Source: Rhizobium sp. Leaf306 (GTDB taxonomy: Bacteria > Pseudomonadota > Alphaproteobacteria > Rhizobiales > Rhizobiaceae). From it: a stretch of DNA of 64,000 nt. The translations under genes and the position numbers were made by a program. This document shows, one piece after another, positions 8,712 to 17,008 of this stretch (position 1 is the first letter of the stretch; each line of letters opens with the position of its first letter). The notes under the pieces are model-generated. The model had not been told where the DNA came from and ran no database searches. It saw only the letters and a list, made by a program, of their open reading frames with translations. The DNA is taken from positions 248,001 to 312,000 of the forward strand of contig NZ_LMNX01000004.1 in the NCBI RefSeq assembly GCF_001423425.1, in the 5' to 3' direction.

Positions 8712-8807
8712 TTAAAACAGAACCGGCTCGCTGCCGTCTGCAGGTGCGTAACGGTTGATTTCCATGCCGCAGCTTACTTCGACAAACTTAGGTGCAGTCC
8801 ACTTCAT
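8712..8807 (-). CDS. pqqA: PQQ precursor peptide PqqA (31 residues)
   Basis: A very short gene. From the ATG at 8807 the peptide starts MKWTAPKFVEVSCGMEINRY and ends GSEPVLF, 31 residues. Glu16 and Tyr20 in the E-x3-Y pattern are the two residues from which PQQ is built. A strong GAAGGAGA site lies 7 bp upstream. The 2-bp gap to pqqB and the conserved order A-B-C-D-E confirm the call. Confidence 0.96.
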   Translation of the reverse strand: MKWTAPKFVEVSCGMEINRYAPADGSEPVLF

Positions 8808-8897
8808 GTCATTCTCCTTCGTGTCGTTGGAGGCCTTTGCCGACCGCTTTCGCGACCGAGGCCTCGGCAGAACTCACGTTTGAAAGGGTCGCAGGAT

Positions 8898-8982
8898 GAT
8901 CCCGTTCGCCAAGCCTTAACATAAGCACGGGATCAAACGTTTCCAGCCCCGAAATGTTGCGCTGAAGGTCAGCATTTCGGGG
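8898..8982. terminator. Two hairpins downstream of xylA
   Basis: GATCCCGT/ACGGGATC (8898-8905, 8927-8934) and CCCCGAAATG/CATTTCGGGG (8947-8956, 8973-8982) lie between the xylA stop and the pqqA promoter region. Neither is followed by a T-run on the minus strand, so they are probably 3'-end stabilisers or weak terminators of the xylA transcript. Confidence 0.4.
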
Positions 8983-9022
8983 CCGTTCACAGCTTTGTCA
9001 CAGCACGATGGGGTAGCGTTGA

Positions 9023-10333
9023 TCAGACGTAGCGGTTTATCACGTTTTCGAGATATTCCTGGCGTCCGGACTTCGGCTCGGGATTGATCCCTTCCTTCTC
9101 GACGCGGGCGGCTATTTCGTCGAGCTTGTACTCGCCGCGCAGCATCTTTTGCGCCTCCGGGCTGTCCCACTTTTCGTAGCGCGCATCGAGCGGCGTCTTC
9201 AGTGCACCGTCATCGATCATCTTCGCCGCTGCCTTCAGGCCACGGGCGCAGCAATCCATGCCGCCGATATGACCGATCAGCAGATCTGCCGGATCGAGCG
9301 ACTGGCGACGCAGCTTGGAATCGAAGTTGGTGCCGCCGTTCTTGAACCCGCCGCCGGCGAGAACATGATAGTAGGCCAGCGCCATTTCCGGCACGTTGTT
9401 CGGGAACTGGTCCGTATCCCAGCCCGACTGGTAGTCGTTGCGGTTCATGTCGATCGAGCCGAAAATGCCGAACGTGTTCGCCATGGCGATCTCGTGCTCG
9501 AAGGAATGGCCGGCAAGAACCGCGTGGCCCTGCTCGATATTGACCTTCACTTCCTTGTCCAGCCCGTGCTTCTGCAGGAAGGCATACACGGTGGAAACGT
9601 CGTAGTCGTACTGATGCTTGGTCGGCTCCTGCGGCTTCGGCTCGATCAGGATCGTGCCTTCAAAGCCGATCTTGTACTTGTATTCGACGACGAGGTTGAG
9701 GAAGCGGCCCATCTGGTCGAGTTCGCGGGTGAAATCGGTATTGAGGATCGTCTCATAACCCTCGCGACCGCCCCACAGGACATAGTTAGCACCGCCGAGA
9801 CGCTTGGTGGCGTCCAGGCAGGTTTTGACGGTCGCCGCCGAAAAGGCAAACACATCAGGATCGGGATTGGTGGCAGCGCCGGACATATAGCGGCGATGCG
9901 AAAACAGGTTCGCCGTGCCCCACAGAAGCTTCACGCCGGTGTCGGCCTGCTTCTTTTCGAAGTAGTCGACGATCTCGTTGAGGTTCTTCGTGTTTTCCGC
10001 AAAGTTTGCGCCTTCCGGGCGCACGTCCGCATCGTGGAAGCAGTAATAGGGCGAACCGAGCAGATCGAAGAATTCGAACGCCACGTCGGCCTTCAGCTTG
10101 GCCGCCTGCATGCTGTCGTCGAACCACGGACGCTCGAATGTCTGGCCGCCGAAGGGATCGCCGCCCGGCCATGTGAACGTGTGCCAATAGGCAACGGCAA
10201 ACCGCAGATGCTCTTCCATCCGCTTGCCGCCGACCATTTCATCCGGATTGTAGTGCCGGAATGCCAGCGGATTGGTGCTGTCAGGACCTTCGTACTTGAT
10301 CTTGGTGATATCGCCGAAAAAGCCTGTGCTCAT
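9023..10333 (-). CDS. xylA: Xylose isomerase
   Basis: 436 residues, usual for class II XylA. Sequence features include [59 protein letters not shown] and GSIDMNRND, covering the catalytic His and the metal ligands. It converts D-xylose to D-xylulose, the substrate of XylB. The ATG at 10333 has an excellent AAGGAGG. A perfect 18-bp palindromic operator lies 48 bp upstream, so xylA seems to have its own controlled promoter although xylB precedes it on the same strand. Confidence 0.97.
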   Translation of the reverse strand: MSTGFFGDITKIKYEGPDSTNPLAFRHYNPDEMVGGKRMEEHLRFAVAYWHTFTWPGGDPFGGQTFERPWFDDSMQAAKLKADVAFEFFDLLGSPYYCFHDADVRPEGANFAENTKNLNEIVDYFEKKQADTGVKLLWGTANLFSHRRYMSGAATNPDPDVFAFSAATVKTCLDATKRLGGANYVLWGGREGYETILNTDFTRELDQMGRFLNLVVEYKYKIGFEGTILIEPKPQEPTKHQYDYDVSTVYAFLQKHGLDKEVKVNIEQGHAVLAGHSFEHEIAMANTFGIFGSIDMNRNDYQSGWDTDQFPNNVPEMALAYYHVLAGGGFKNGGTNFDSKLRRQSLDPADLLIGHIGGMDCCARGLKAAAKMIDDGALKTPLDARYEKWDSPEAQKMLRGEYKLDEIAARVEKEGINPEPKSGRQEYLENVINRYV

Positions 10334-10380
10334 GGTGGTTTCCTCCTTGGTAGAAACTTGGTTCTGGTAAGTGCGTCAAG

Positions 10381-10398
10381 GTGAGGTACGTACCTCAC
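10381..10398. promoter_or_regulatory. Perfect 18-bp palindromic operator before xylA
   Basis: GTGAGGTACGTACCTCAC equals its own reverse complement and has the central CG typical of LacI-family operators. It shares TGAGGTACGTA with the sites at 5448-5465 and 13073-13097. The regulator is most likely the LacI-type protein encoded at 12018-13043. Confidence 0.8.
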
Positions 10399-10435
10399 TG
10401 TAGCCGGTAAAGCGTGGTTCGAATTGCCCGACTTG

Positions 10436-10457
10436 GGGGAGGAGATGTCTCCTCCCC
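10436..10457. other. Intercistronic hairpin between xylB and xylA
   Basis: GGGGAGGAGA/TCTCCTCCCC with a 2-bp loop, just after the xylB stop. On the minus strand there is no T-run after it, so it is more likely an mRNA-stabilising or attenuating hairpin than a classical terminator. Confidence 0.45.
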
Positions 10458-10465
10458 TTTGCCGG

Positions 10466-11920
10466 TTAGTTCAGCAAGCCGCGAATTGCTGGATAGGCAG
10501 CCCGGTAGCGCTGGTATGCCGCCTCATAGGCGTCGTGAAGGCCAGCTTCCGGTTCGATCACCGCTTCCGTTTTCGGAGCGGAGCAGACCGCAACCGGATC
10601 GGCACCGGTCGCCGCGATCAGCCCGAGCCGGGCCGCGCCGAAGGCCGCACCGAAATCGCCGTCGGCCGGAATATCCACGGGAACGCCGAGCGAAGTGGCA
10701 ATCGACGACAGCCAGTAACGCGAGCGCGAACCGCCGCCGATTGCGGTGACGCGGGAGATCGAGGTTCCCGCCGATTTCAGCGCTTCGAGATTGTCGCGGA
10801 TCGCAAAGGTCACGCCTTCCAGCACCGCCTGGGTCAGCACCGCACGGCTGCTCTCATGTTCGAGCCCGAGAAAGGCACCGCGAATGACGGCATCGTTATG
10901 CGGCGTGCGCTCGCCGGAAAGGTAGGGCAAGAAGGTGACGCCGGTCGGGGCCTTTAGGCCTTCCCCGAGTTCGGCAACCAGATCGGCAGCAGGCTTGCCG
11001 GACACTTTCGAATGCCAGTTGAGCGCATCCGTGGCCGACAGGATGACGCCCATCTGGTGCCAGGTCTTCGGCAGCGCGTGGCAGAACGCATGTACGGCAC
11101 TTTCCGGCTTCGGCAGATAGGAGGCGTTGGCGGCAAACAGCACGCCGGATGTTCCGAGCGAGACGAATGCATTCCCCTCGGCGACCGTCCCCATGCCGCA
11201 GGCAGACGCCGCATTGTCGCCGGCCCCACCGGCCACCACGACATCGCCGGCAATTCCCCATTTCGACTTCAGCTCGCCCCGCAGGCGCCCGGCTTCCTCA
11301 GTGCCCTCGACCAGCGACGGCATCTGATCCTCGGTAAGATCGGTCGCTGCCAAGAGTTCCGATGACCACTTGCGCGCGCCCGTATCGAGCCAGGACGTGC
11401 CGGCCGAATCGGACATTTCCGAAATGTGCTCACCCGTCAGCCATAGCCGCAGGTAATCCTTGGGCAGCAGAACCTTGGCGACCTTCGCAAAGATCTCCGG
11501 CTCGTTGTTCTTCACCCAGGCAAGCTTCGGCGCGGTAAACCCCGGAAACACGATATTGCCGGTGATGGCCCGGAAACGCGGATCCGCATCGAGCGCCGCT
11601 GCCTCCTTAAAGGAGCGGGTGTCGTTCCAGAGAATGCAGGGCCGCAGCACCTTGTCGTCGGCATCAAGCAGCGTCGCGCCATGCATCTGGCCGGAAAGGC
11701 CGATGCCCTTGACTGCGGCAAGCTCCCTAGGAAACTTCGCCTTCAGCCCGTCGATCGCCTCTTCGCAGGCGCGGATCCAGTGAGCCGGCTCCTGTTCCGA
11801 CCAACCGGAATGCGGGCGCGATACGTCGAGCGTCCCGTTCCCCGAGCCGATGATCGTCTGATCGCCGTCGATCAGCATCGCCTTGACGCCGGAAGTGCCC
11901 AGATCGAGACCGAGATACAT
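10466..11920 (-). CDS. xylB: Xylulokinase
   Basis: 484 residues from MYLGLDLGTSGVKAML at 11920, with AGGAGAAGG upstream; the longer open frame to 11971 would only add an unlikely polar leader. FGGY kinase fold: N-terminal phosphate loop DLGTSGVK, SGQMHGATLLD, then GGAGDNAASACGMG and the C-terminal AIGGGSRSRYWLS. It phosphorylates D-xylulose to D-xylulose 5-phosphate, feeding the pentose phosphate pathway (transaldolase is at 27419-28384). It lies 97 bp after the regulator gene, with no operator between, so the two may be co-transcribed. Confidence 0.95.
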   Translation of the reverse strand: MYLGLDLGTSGVKAMLIDGDQTIIGSGNGTLDVSRPHSGWSEQEPAHWIRACEEAIDGLKAKFPRELAAVKGIGLSGQMHGATLLDADDKVLRPCILWNDTRSFKEAAALDADPRFRAITGNIVFPGFTAPKLAWVKNNEPEIFAKVAKVLLPKDYLRLWLTGEHISEMSDSAGTSWLDTGARKWSSELLAATDLTEDQMPSLVEGTEEAGRLRGELKSKWGIAGDVVVAGGAGDNAASACGMGTVAEGNAFVSLGTSGVLFAANASYLPKPESAVHAFCHALPKTWHQMGVILSATDALNWHSKVSGKPAADLVAELGEGLKAPTGVTFLPYLSGERTPHNDAVIRGAFLGLEHESSRAVLTQAVLEGVTFAIRDNLEALKSAGTSISRVTAIGGGSRSRYWLSSIATSLGVPVDIPADGDFGAAFGAARLGLIAATGADPVAVCSAPKTEAVIEPEAGLHDAYEAAYQRYRAAYPAIRGLLN

Positions 11921-12017
11921 GCTTGCCTTCTCCTGTTGCTGCCGCGTTTCGGCAGATCTTTGTTTCGTCACACGTCGTGTTCGGTCCGCTTGAAATGGTC
12001 CGGAGCACGATTGCCCG

Positions 12018-13043
12018 TCAGGGCAGGTTATCCTTCAAGAATATGTCGATACGAATGCGCTCCTGTGCGGCGATCACGGGAAGCCCGTCCGCCTTCGCCT
12101 TCAGCACCCTTATGGCGCTGCGCACTTCATGGCCGGCATCCTGGTTCAGCACCGCATCGACGACACCGTCGGCCAGCGCTGCCCGCGTCGATCGCGTCAG
12201 CTCATGCGCGATGATCACAGGTCTGCGTGCTTCCGGCAGGCTGCGCACAGCCTTGAGGATCCCGCGATTGCCAGCGCCGAGGCTGTAGAGCCCGATCACA
12301 TCCGGATAGCGGCGAAACAGGCCCGTCACCAATTCCTCGGCAATAGCAGGATCGTCGCGCGCTTCGATCACCGGCAGGATGGCAAGCCGCGGAAAATCCT
12401 CCGATAGCACGGACAGAAACCCTTCCAGCCGCTCGCGGTGATCGCGCACCAGCATCGATCCGGCAACCATCGCCACCCGCCCGTCGCGACCGCTGAGAAA
12501 CCTTCCGAGGAGATTGGCAGCGGTGCGCCCGGCCGCGTGGTTGTCGATCCCGGCGAAATGGTGCCGCTGCGAGCCCGGCAGGTCCGACACCAGCGTCACG
12601 ACGGCAATGCCCGCCTCCCGCAGCCTTGCGACCGCTGCCTGCACGTCGCTGCTTTCGACCGCCACGAACGCGACACCGTCAGGCCTCTCGGCAAGCACGC
12701 CTTCCAGCATGGTCGACAAGGCCTGCCCGTCGAAAGGCGGCACGTCGACGACGCGGATACGAGTTCGTTCGGCGCCGGAGCGACCAACCGCCTGCTCCAC
12801 CTCTTCGCGCAAGCCGATCATGAACGAGTTGTCGTTCTCAGGCAGAACGAAGGTGAAGGCGTAAGTCCGTCCCTTGGCAAGGTTCGCCGCCGCCACGTCC
12901 CGCACGTAGCCGAGGACGGCGATCGCCTCCTCGACCTTCTCCTGGGTGATGCGCCGCACGCCCGGCCGACCGTTCAGCACACGGTCGACGGTCGCCAGGC
13001 TGACGCCGGCGCTACGCGCGATATCGTGTACGGTTGGCTTCAT
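12018..13043 (-). CDS. LacI-family transcriptional regulator, probable regulator of xylose genes
   Basis: 341 residues. The N-terminal helix-turn-helix reads TVHDIARSAGVSLATVDRVL, followed by a hinge and a periplasmic-binding-like effector domain (VAFVAVESSDVQAAVARLR, FAGIDNHAAGRTAANLLGRF). GGAGG precedes the ATG. It sits directly upstream of xylB-xylA, and its promoter region holds an operator like those before xylA and before the sugar ABC operon, so it is probably an autoregulated repressor released by xylose or a related sugar. Confidence 0.88.
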   Translation of the reverse strand: MKPTVHDIARSAGVSLATVDRVLNGRPGVRRITQEKVEEAIAVLGYVRDVAAANLAKGRTYAFTFVLPENDNSFMIGLREEVEQAVGRSGAERTRIRVVDVPPFDGQALSTMLEGVLAERPDGVAFVAVESSDVQAAVARLREAGIAVVTLVSDLPGSQRHHFAGIDNHAAGRTAANLLGRFLSGRDGRVAMVAGSMLVRDHRERLEGFLSVLSEDFPRLAILPVIEARDDPAIAEELVTGLFRRYPDVIGLYSLGAGNRGILKAVRSLPEARRPVIIAHELTRSTRAALADGVVDAVLNQDAGHEVRSAIRVLKAKADGLPVIAAQERIRIDIFLKDNLP

Positions 13044-13072
13044 GCGGTCCTCCGCCGATCTTCGTAACGGAG

Positions 13073-13097
13073 AATTTGAGGTACGTAAATCAAATTT
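13073..13097. promoter_or_regulatory. Candidate LacI-family operator before the regulator gene
   Basis: The imperfect palindrome TTTGAGGTACGTAAATCAAA (13075-13094) has flanking AA and TTT that extend the symmetry. It lies about 30 bp before the regulator ATG, which suggests autoregulation. It matches the operator before the ABC operon over 19 positions. Confidence 0.75.
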
Positions 13098-13126
13098 ATT
13101 CGAACAACGCGCTGGATGAATCGCAA

Positions 13127-13155
13127 AGGGGCCGCCGCGGTTTGCGACGACCCCT
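13127..13155 (-). terminator. Terminator-like hairpin after emrB
   Basis: On the minus strand AGGGGTCGTCGC and GCGGCGGCCCCT pair over 12 bp with two G-T pairs and a 5-nt loop, followed by TTTGCG. It lies 45 bp after the emrB stop. The T-run is short. Confidence 0.5.
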
Positions 13156-13199
13156 CTGCAGGCGGTGGTTCTTAGAAATCTTCAGCGCGAAGTCCGCGA

Positions 13200-14813
13200 T
13201 CAGTGGCCGCTACCACCGCCACCGCCCTGGGGGGCTGGCTTTTCGATGGCGGCAACGCCGAGGATCATCATCGCAAACAGCACGGTCAGGATCAGGAAAA
13301 CGTCCGAGAATGACATCACCACGGCCTGCTTGGTCACCAGCTGCACCATCTGCCGGATCGCGCCGGTCGCGCCATCTAGACCGTAGGTGTTCAGATTGGA
13401 CGCCATCGAGTCGAGCTGGTCGGAAGCGATCCGGTTGCCCCAGTCGAGATGCTCGCGCAGCCGCTCGTAATGCACGTCCTGGCGGTTGGACAAAAGCGTG
13501 CTGATGATCGCAAGCCCCACCGCGCCACCAAGGTTGCGGGTCAGGTTGAACAGGCCGGACGCCCCCCGGATGCGGGCCGGAGACAAAGTGCCAAGCGCGA
13601 TATTATTGATCGGCACCATGCACATCATCAGGCCAAAACCGCGCAGGATCTGCGGGATCAGAAGCTCGTAGAAGTCCCAATCGGCGGTGATGCCGGTCAT
13701 GATATAGGTGCCGGAGGCAAAGCTGATGAAACCGATCACCATCATCGCTCTCAGGTCCATCTTGGTCGACAGCTTGCCTGCGATCGGCGCCGTGACGAAC
13801 ATGGCAAGACCCGAGACGAACATGGTCTCGCCGATCATCTGGCTGTCGTAACCGCGGATGCGGCTGAGATAGACCGGGTAGATATAGGTGAGCCCGTAGA
13901 GCCCGATACCCATCACGAAGGAGAAGATCGAGCCGAACGCGAAGTTCCGGTTCGTAAACGCCGTCAGGTCCACGACGGGAAATTCCGAGGTAAAGGCGCG
14001 ATAGAAGAAGACCAGGCAGCCAAGCCCCGATGCGATGGCACCGATGACGATCATGTGGTCGTTGAACCAGTCGTTGGAATTGCCCTCTTCCAGCACATAC
14101 TCGAGACCGCCGAGGAACACGCCCATCGCGGCAAGGCCCCACCAGTCGAACTTCTTGAACAGCGACAGTTCCGGCTTGTCGAAATCGATGAACCGCCAGG
14201 TCAGGATCGTCACGAAGATGCCGGGAATGATGTTGACCAGGAACAGCCAGTGCCACGAAAACGCGTTCGAGAGATAACCGCCGACCGTTGGTCCGATCGT
14301 GGGCGCAAGCGTCGCGATCAGCCCGATGATCGGCGAGACGAACGCCCGCTTCGATGCCGGGAAAATGGTGAAGGCTGCCGCAAACACAGACGGAATCATA
14401 CCGCCGCCGATAAAGCCCTGGATCGCGCGGTAGACGATCATCTGGTCGATATTGGATGCCGTCGCCGCAAGCGCGCTCGCGGCCGTAAAGCCGGCCGCCG
14501 AGAACGCAAACAGATAGCGCGTCGAGACGATGCGCGCCAAGGTGCCAGAAAGCGGGATCATGATGACTTCGGCGATCAGATACGACGTCTGCACCCAGCC
14601 AATTTCGTCCGAACCGGCCGAAAGACCCGCCTGAATTTCAGACAGCGACGCAGACACGATCTGGATGTCGAGGATCGACATGAACATGCCGACGACCATC
14701 GCGAAAAACGCGATCAGCCGGCCGGTCGGCATCTTCTCGTCCACCTTGGGAGCAGACGATGCCTGTGCCGCGGACGATATCGATCCTGCAGTTGTCGTTG
14801 CGCTCCCAGCCAT
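13200..14813 (-). CDS. emrB: Drug efflux MFS permease, DHA2 family (EmrB/QacA type)
   Basis: 537 residues, predicted 14 membrane segments. The start of helix 1 carries the DHA2 signature MFMSILDIQIVSASLSEIQ, then GWVQTSYLIAEVIMIPLSG and motif-C-like segments such as LAPTIGPTVGGYL. It exports toxic compounds by proton antiport. With the adaptor at 14872-16083 it forms a two-part pump reaching the periplasm and a TolC-type outer channel (not in the window). GGAGG precedes the ATG at 14813. It is the second gene after emrA on the minus strand, controlled by the divergent TetR protein. Confidence 0.93.
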   Translation of the reverse strand: MAGSATTTAGSISSAAQASSAPKVDEKMPTGRLIAFFAMVVGMFMSILDIQIVSASLSEIQAGLSAGSDEIGWVQTSYLIAEVIMIPLSGTLARIVSTRYLFAFSAAGFTAASALAATASNIDQMIVYRAIQGFIGGGMIPSVFAAAFTIFPASKRAFVSPIIGLIATLAPTIGPTVGGYLSNAFSWHWLFLVNIIPGIFVTILTWRFIDFDKPELSLFKKFDWWGLAAMGVFLGGLEYVLEEGNSNDWFNDHMIVIGAIASGLGCLVFFYRAFTSEFPVVDLTAFTNRNFAFGSIFSFVMGIGLYGLTYIYPVYLSRIRGYDSQMIGETMFVSGLAMFVTAPIAGKLSTKMDLRAMMVIGFISFASGTYIMTGITADWDFYELLIPQILRGFGLMMCMVPINNIALGTLSPARIRGASGLFNLTRNLGGAVGLAIISTLLSNRQDVHYERLREHLDWGNRIASDQLDSMASNLNTYGLDGATGAIRQMVQLVTKQAVVMSFSDVFLILTVLFAMMILGVAAIEKPAPQGGGGGSGH

Positions 14814-14871
14814 GGGACCACCTCCGCCCCGATGGGGCTGTTAGGCCAAAGCCCAGTTACGTCTTAAGGTG

Positions 14872-16083
14872 TTACTTCTTGGGTGCGGTGCGGATGTCCA
14901 CGTCGACGACAACGCTCAGACCCGCCCTGAGACGACCGCTGTCGAGCGCATCCTGCGGCAGGGCGATCCTGACCGGAACGCGCTGGATGATCTTGGTAAA
15001 GTTGCCCGTCGCGTTTTCCGGCGGCAGCAGCGAGAATACCGAGCCGGAAGCCGGCGCAAGCGATTCCACCGTGCCGATGATCGGCTCCTCGCTATAGGCA
15101 TCCACATGCACTTCCACCTTGGAGCCGATCTCCAGATGCTGGATCTGCGTTTCCTTGAAATTGGCGTCGATATAGAGCTGGCGCGTCGGCACCAGCGCCA
15201 TCAGCCGTTGTCCCGGCGAAACGAGATCGCCTTCCTGCACCGAGCGATTGCCGACAATCCCGTCATAGGGCGCCTTCAGAACGGTAAAGGACAAGTCGCG
15301 GGCCGCTTTGTCGCGCTGCAGTTCCAGCGTCCGGACCTGGCCTTCGGCTTCCTTGCGCTGCGCTTCAAGAATGGTGATGTTGGCCTGCGCCGACTTGATC
15401 GAGGCATCGCCGCCGACAAGGTTGGCCTTGGCCTGATCAAGCGCGATCGTGGCGCTGTCGAGATCGGCGGCCGTGCCGACCGACTTGGCCGCAAGCTCGG
15501 TCTGGCGCTTGAGCGTGATCTCGGCACCGCGGACCGCTGCCTGCAGTGCAACCTTGGAGGCCTGCGCCTGGGCAAGGGTTGCCTGCGCACCTTCGACCTG
15601 TGCATCGATGCGAGTCAGCGACAGCTTTCCGTTTTCGATGGCGGCATTGGCCTGATCAAGCGCGTTCTGGTAATCGCCATTGTCGAGCGTCGCCAGCACA
15701 TCGCCGGCCTTGACCTGCTGGTTGGCGGCGACATTCACTTTCGAAACGAAAGCCGTGACCTTTGGGGAAATCGTGGCAATATCGCCTTCGATATAGGCAT
15801 CGTCCGTCGACACCATGAACCGGCCCGTCGTCCACCACTGATATCCATACCAGCCGCCACCGGCGAGCAGCGCCAGCACGATGATCGGCAGGATAAGGCC
15901 ACGCTTGCCCTTCTTTGCCGGTGCGTCGGCCTTGGCTTCGGGCGATGGCGTTGCAACAGGTGCCGCAGGTTTCTCGGCAGCCGGCGACGCGTCGTCGCGC
16001 GCCGTGTCATCGGCATTCACATCTTCGTTTTTTACGGTGCGCAGCGCGCCGGCATTCTTGGAGGCCGTCATTGTCGTAACCAT
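14872..16083 (-). CDS. emrA: HlyD/EmrA-family membrane fusion protein
   Basis: 403 residues. A cytoplasmic N-terminal stretch rich in Ala, Pro and Glu is followed by one membrane helix (LILPIIVLALLAGGGWYGYQ, about 87-106), then the biotinyl-lipoyl-like half GDIATISPKVTAFVSKVNVA, a long coiled-coil hairpin (about 160-270) and the barrel domain VLKAPYDGIVGNRSVQEGD. It is the periplasmic adaptor of the EmrB pump. The gene faces the TetR gene across a 122-bp region with two operators. The first ATG has no good ribosome-binding site; ATG at 16071 is an alternative. Confidence 0.92.
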   Translation of the reverse strand: MVTTMTASKNAGALRTVKNEDVNADDTARDDASPAAEKPAAPVATPSPEAKADAPAKKGKRGLILPIIVLALLAGGGWYGYQWWTTGRFMVSTDDAYIEGDIATISPKVTAFVSKVNVAANQQVKAGDVLATLDNGDYQNALDQANAAIENGKLSLTRIDAQVEGAQATLAQAQASKVALQAAVRGAEITLKRQTELAAKSVGTAADLDSATIALDQAKANLVGGDASIKSAQANITILEAQRKEAEGQVRTLELQRDKAARDLSFTVLKAPYDGIVGNRSVQEGDLVSPGQRLMALVPTRQLYIDANFKETQIQHLEIGSKVEVHVDAYSEEPIIGTVESLAPASGSVFSLLPPENATGNFTKIIQRVPVRIALPQDALDSGRLRAGLSVVVDVDIRTAPKK

Positions 16084-16104
16084 CTTTGAAAAGCGAAAAC
16101 CGAT

Positions 16105-16120
16105 CGAACCGATCAGTTCG
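16105..16120. promoter_or_regulatory. TetR operator 1
   Basis: CGAACCGATCAGTTCG, an inverted repeat with arms CGAAC/GTTCG. It lies 22 bp before emrA and 60 bp from operator 2 (start to start). Binding here would block emrAB. Confidence 0.7.
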
Positions 16121-16125
16121 GAGCG

Positions 16126-16154
16126 TTGACATAAAGCCTTCGATCACACATATC
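16126..16154 (+). promoter_or_regulatory. Candidate sigma70 promoter for the tetR gene
   Basis: TTGACA at 16126-16131 and CATATC at 16149-16154 with a 17-bp spacer. Operator 2 overlaps the predicted start site near 16161, which fits autorepression. The -10 box is imperfect. Confidence 0.45.
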
Positions 16155-16164
16155 AAGACCACAT

Positions 16165-16180
16165 CGAACCAATCGGTTCG
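16165..16180. promoter_or_regulatory. TetR operator 2
   Basis: CGAACCAATCGGTTCG, with arms CGAACC/GGTTCG. It is the better of two matching inverted repeats between emrA and the tetR gene and lies 26 bp before the tetR start. Confidence 0.75.
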
Positions 16181-16205
16181 AAAAAAACCGGAATGCTGAA
16201 TTATA

Positions 16206-16910
16206 ATGCCGAAACCGTTAAAGAGATCCGCGCCGCGAGACACGTCCCCCCGCACTGCAGGGCGTTTTGCTGCGGGCGAGGATCCAGCCAAGCGCAGCCA
16301 GATTATGGAAGGCGCGACGCGGGTTTTCATGAAGCTTGGTTTCGAAGCCGCAAGCATGAACGACATCACGCGCGAGGCCGGCGTTTCGAAGGGAACGATC
16401 TACGTCTACTTCCAGAACAAGGAAGATTTGTTCGTCGCCATGGTGGAACAGGAGCGCGCCGCTTTCCTCGCCACTGTTCGGTCCGTTCTGTCGACCAACG
16501 GCAACGTGGAAAAGAGCCTCTACGATTTTGGCGTCTCGTTCCTCAGCCACATGACGGAAGAGAAAATCATCACCGCGATGCGCACCGTGCTTGGCGTCCG
16601 CGAGCGTATGCCGGACCTGTGTCGGCGCTTTTTCCGCGGACCCGAAAACCTGCGCACAGTGATGCGCGACTTTCTCGCCCTCCACGTCGAGGCCGGCAGG
16701 CTGAATATCGACGATATCGAACTTGCCGCAGGCCAGTATATCGACCTCGTTAGCGGCGGCTATTTCAAGGTTCGTCTGTTCGGGTCCATGGAAGACGCCC
16801 CGTCAGACGAGGAAATCCACCGGACCATCCAAGGTGCAGTCCGCGTTTTCATGGCGGCCTATGGTTGTCATAACAAACCCGTGATCGATAATGGGGCTGA
16901 TTCCGCCTGA
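16206..16910 (+). CDS. TetR/AcrR-family repressor of the emrAB pump
   Basis: 234 residues. After a basic leader comes the TetR DNA-binding domain RSQIMEGATRVFMKLGF...MNDITREAGVSKGTIYVYF (about 30-75). The C-terminal part resembles TetR_C domains of pump regulators. It is divergent from emrA, with two matching inverted repeats in between, so it most likely represses both directions and is released by a pump substrate. No ribosome-binding site is visible before the ATG at 16206, so the start is uncertain. Confidence 0.9.
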   Translation: MPKPLKRSAPRDTSPRTAGRFAAGEDPAKRSQIMEGATRVFMKLGFEAASMNDITREAGVSKGTIYVYFQNKEDLFVAMVEQERAAFLATVRSVLSTNGNVEKSLYDFGVSFLSHMTEEKIITAMRTVLGVRERMPDLCRRFFRGPENLRTVMRDFLALHVEAGRLNIDDIELAAGQYIDLVSGGYFKVRLFGSMEDAPSDEEIHRTIQGAVRVFMAAYGCHNKPVIDNGADSA

Positions 16911-17008
16911 TTCTGGTCGGTCCATATTCAACCTACTCTTGTTTTTAATGGGTCGATCCCCAAATGCGGCGGGAAATTGCGCCCTTTGATTGAAAACAGG
17001 AGAGATGG

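Noticed and set aside
10405..10440. tRNA T-loop-like sequence GGTTCGAATT
   Set aside because: No acceptor stem or other arms can be formed around it. No tRNA was found anywhere in the window.
16911..17008. Manganese (yybP-ykoY) riboswitch before the TerC gene
   Set aside because: The 98-bp leader lacks the conserved loops and paired elements of that class.
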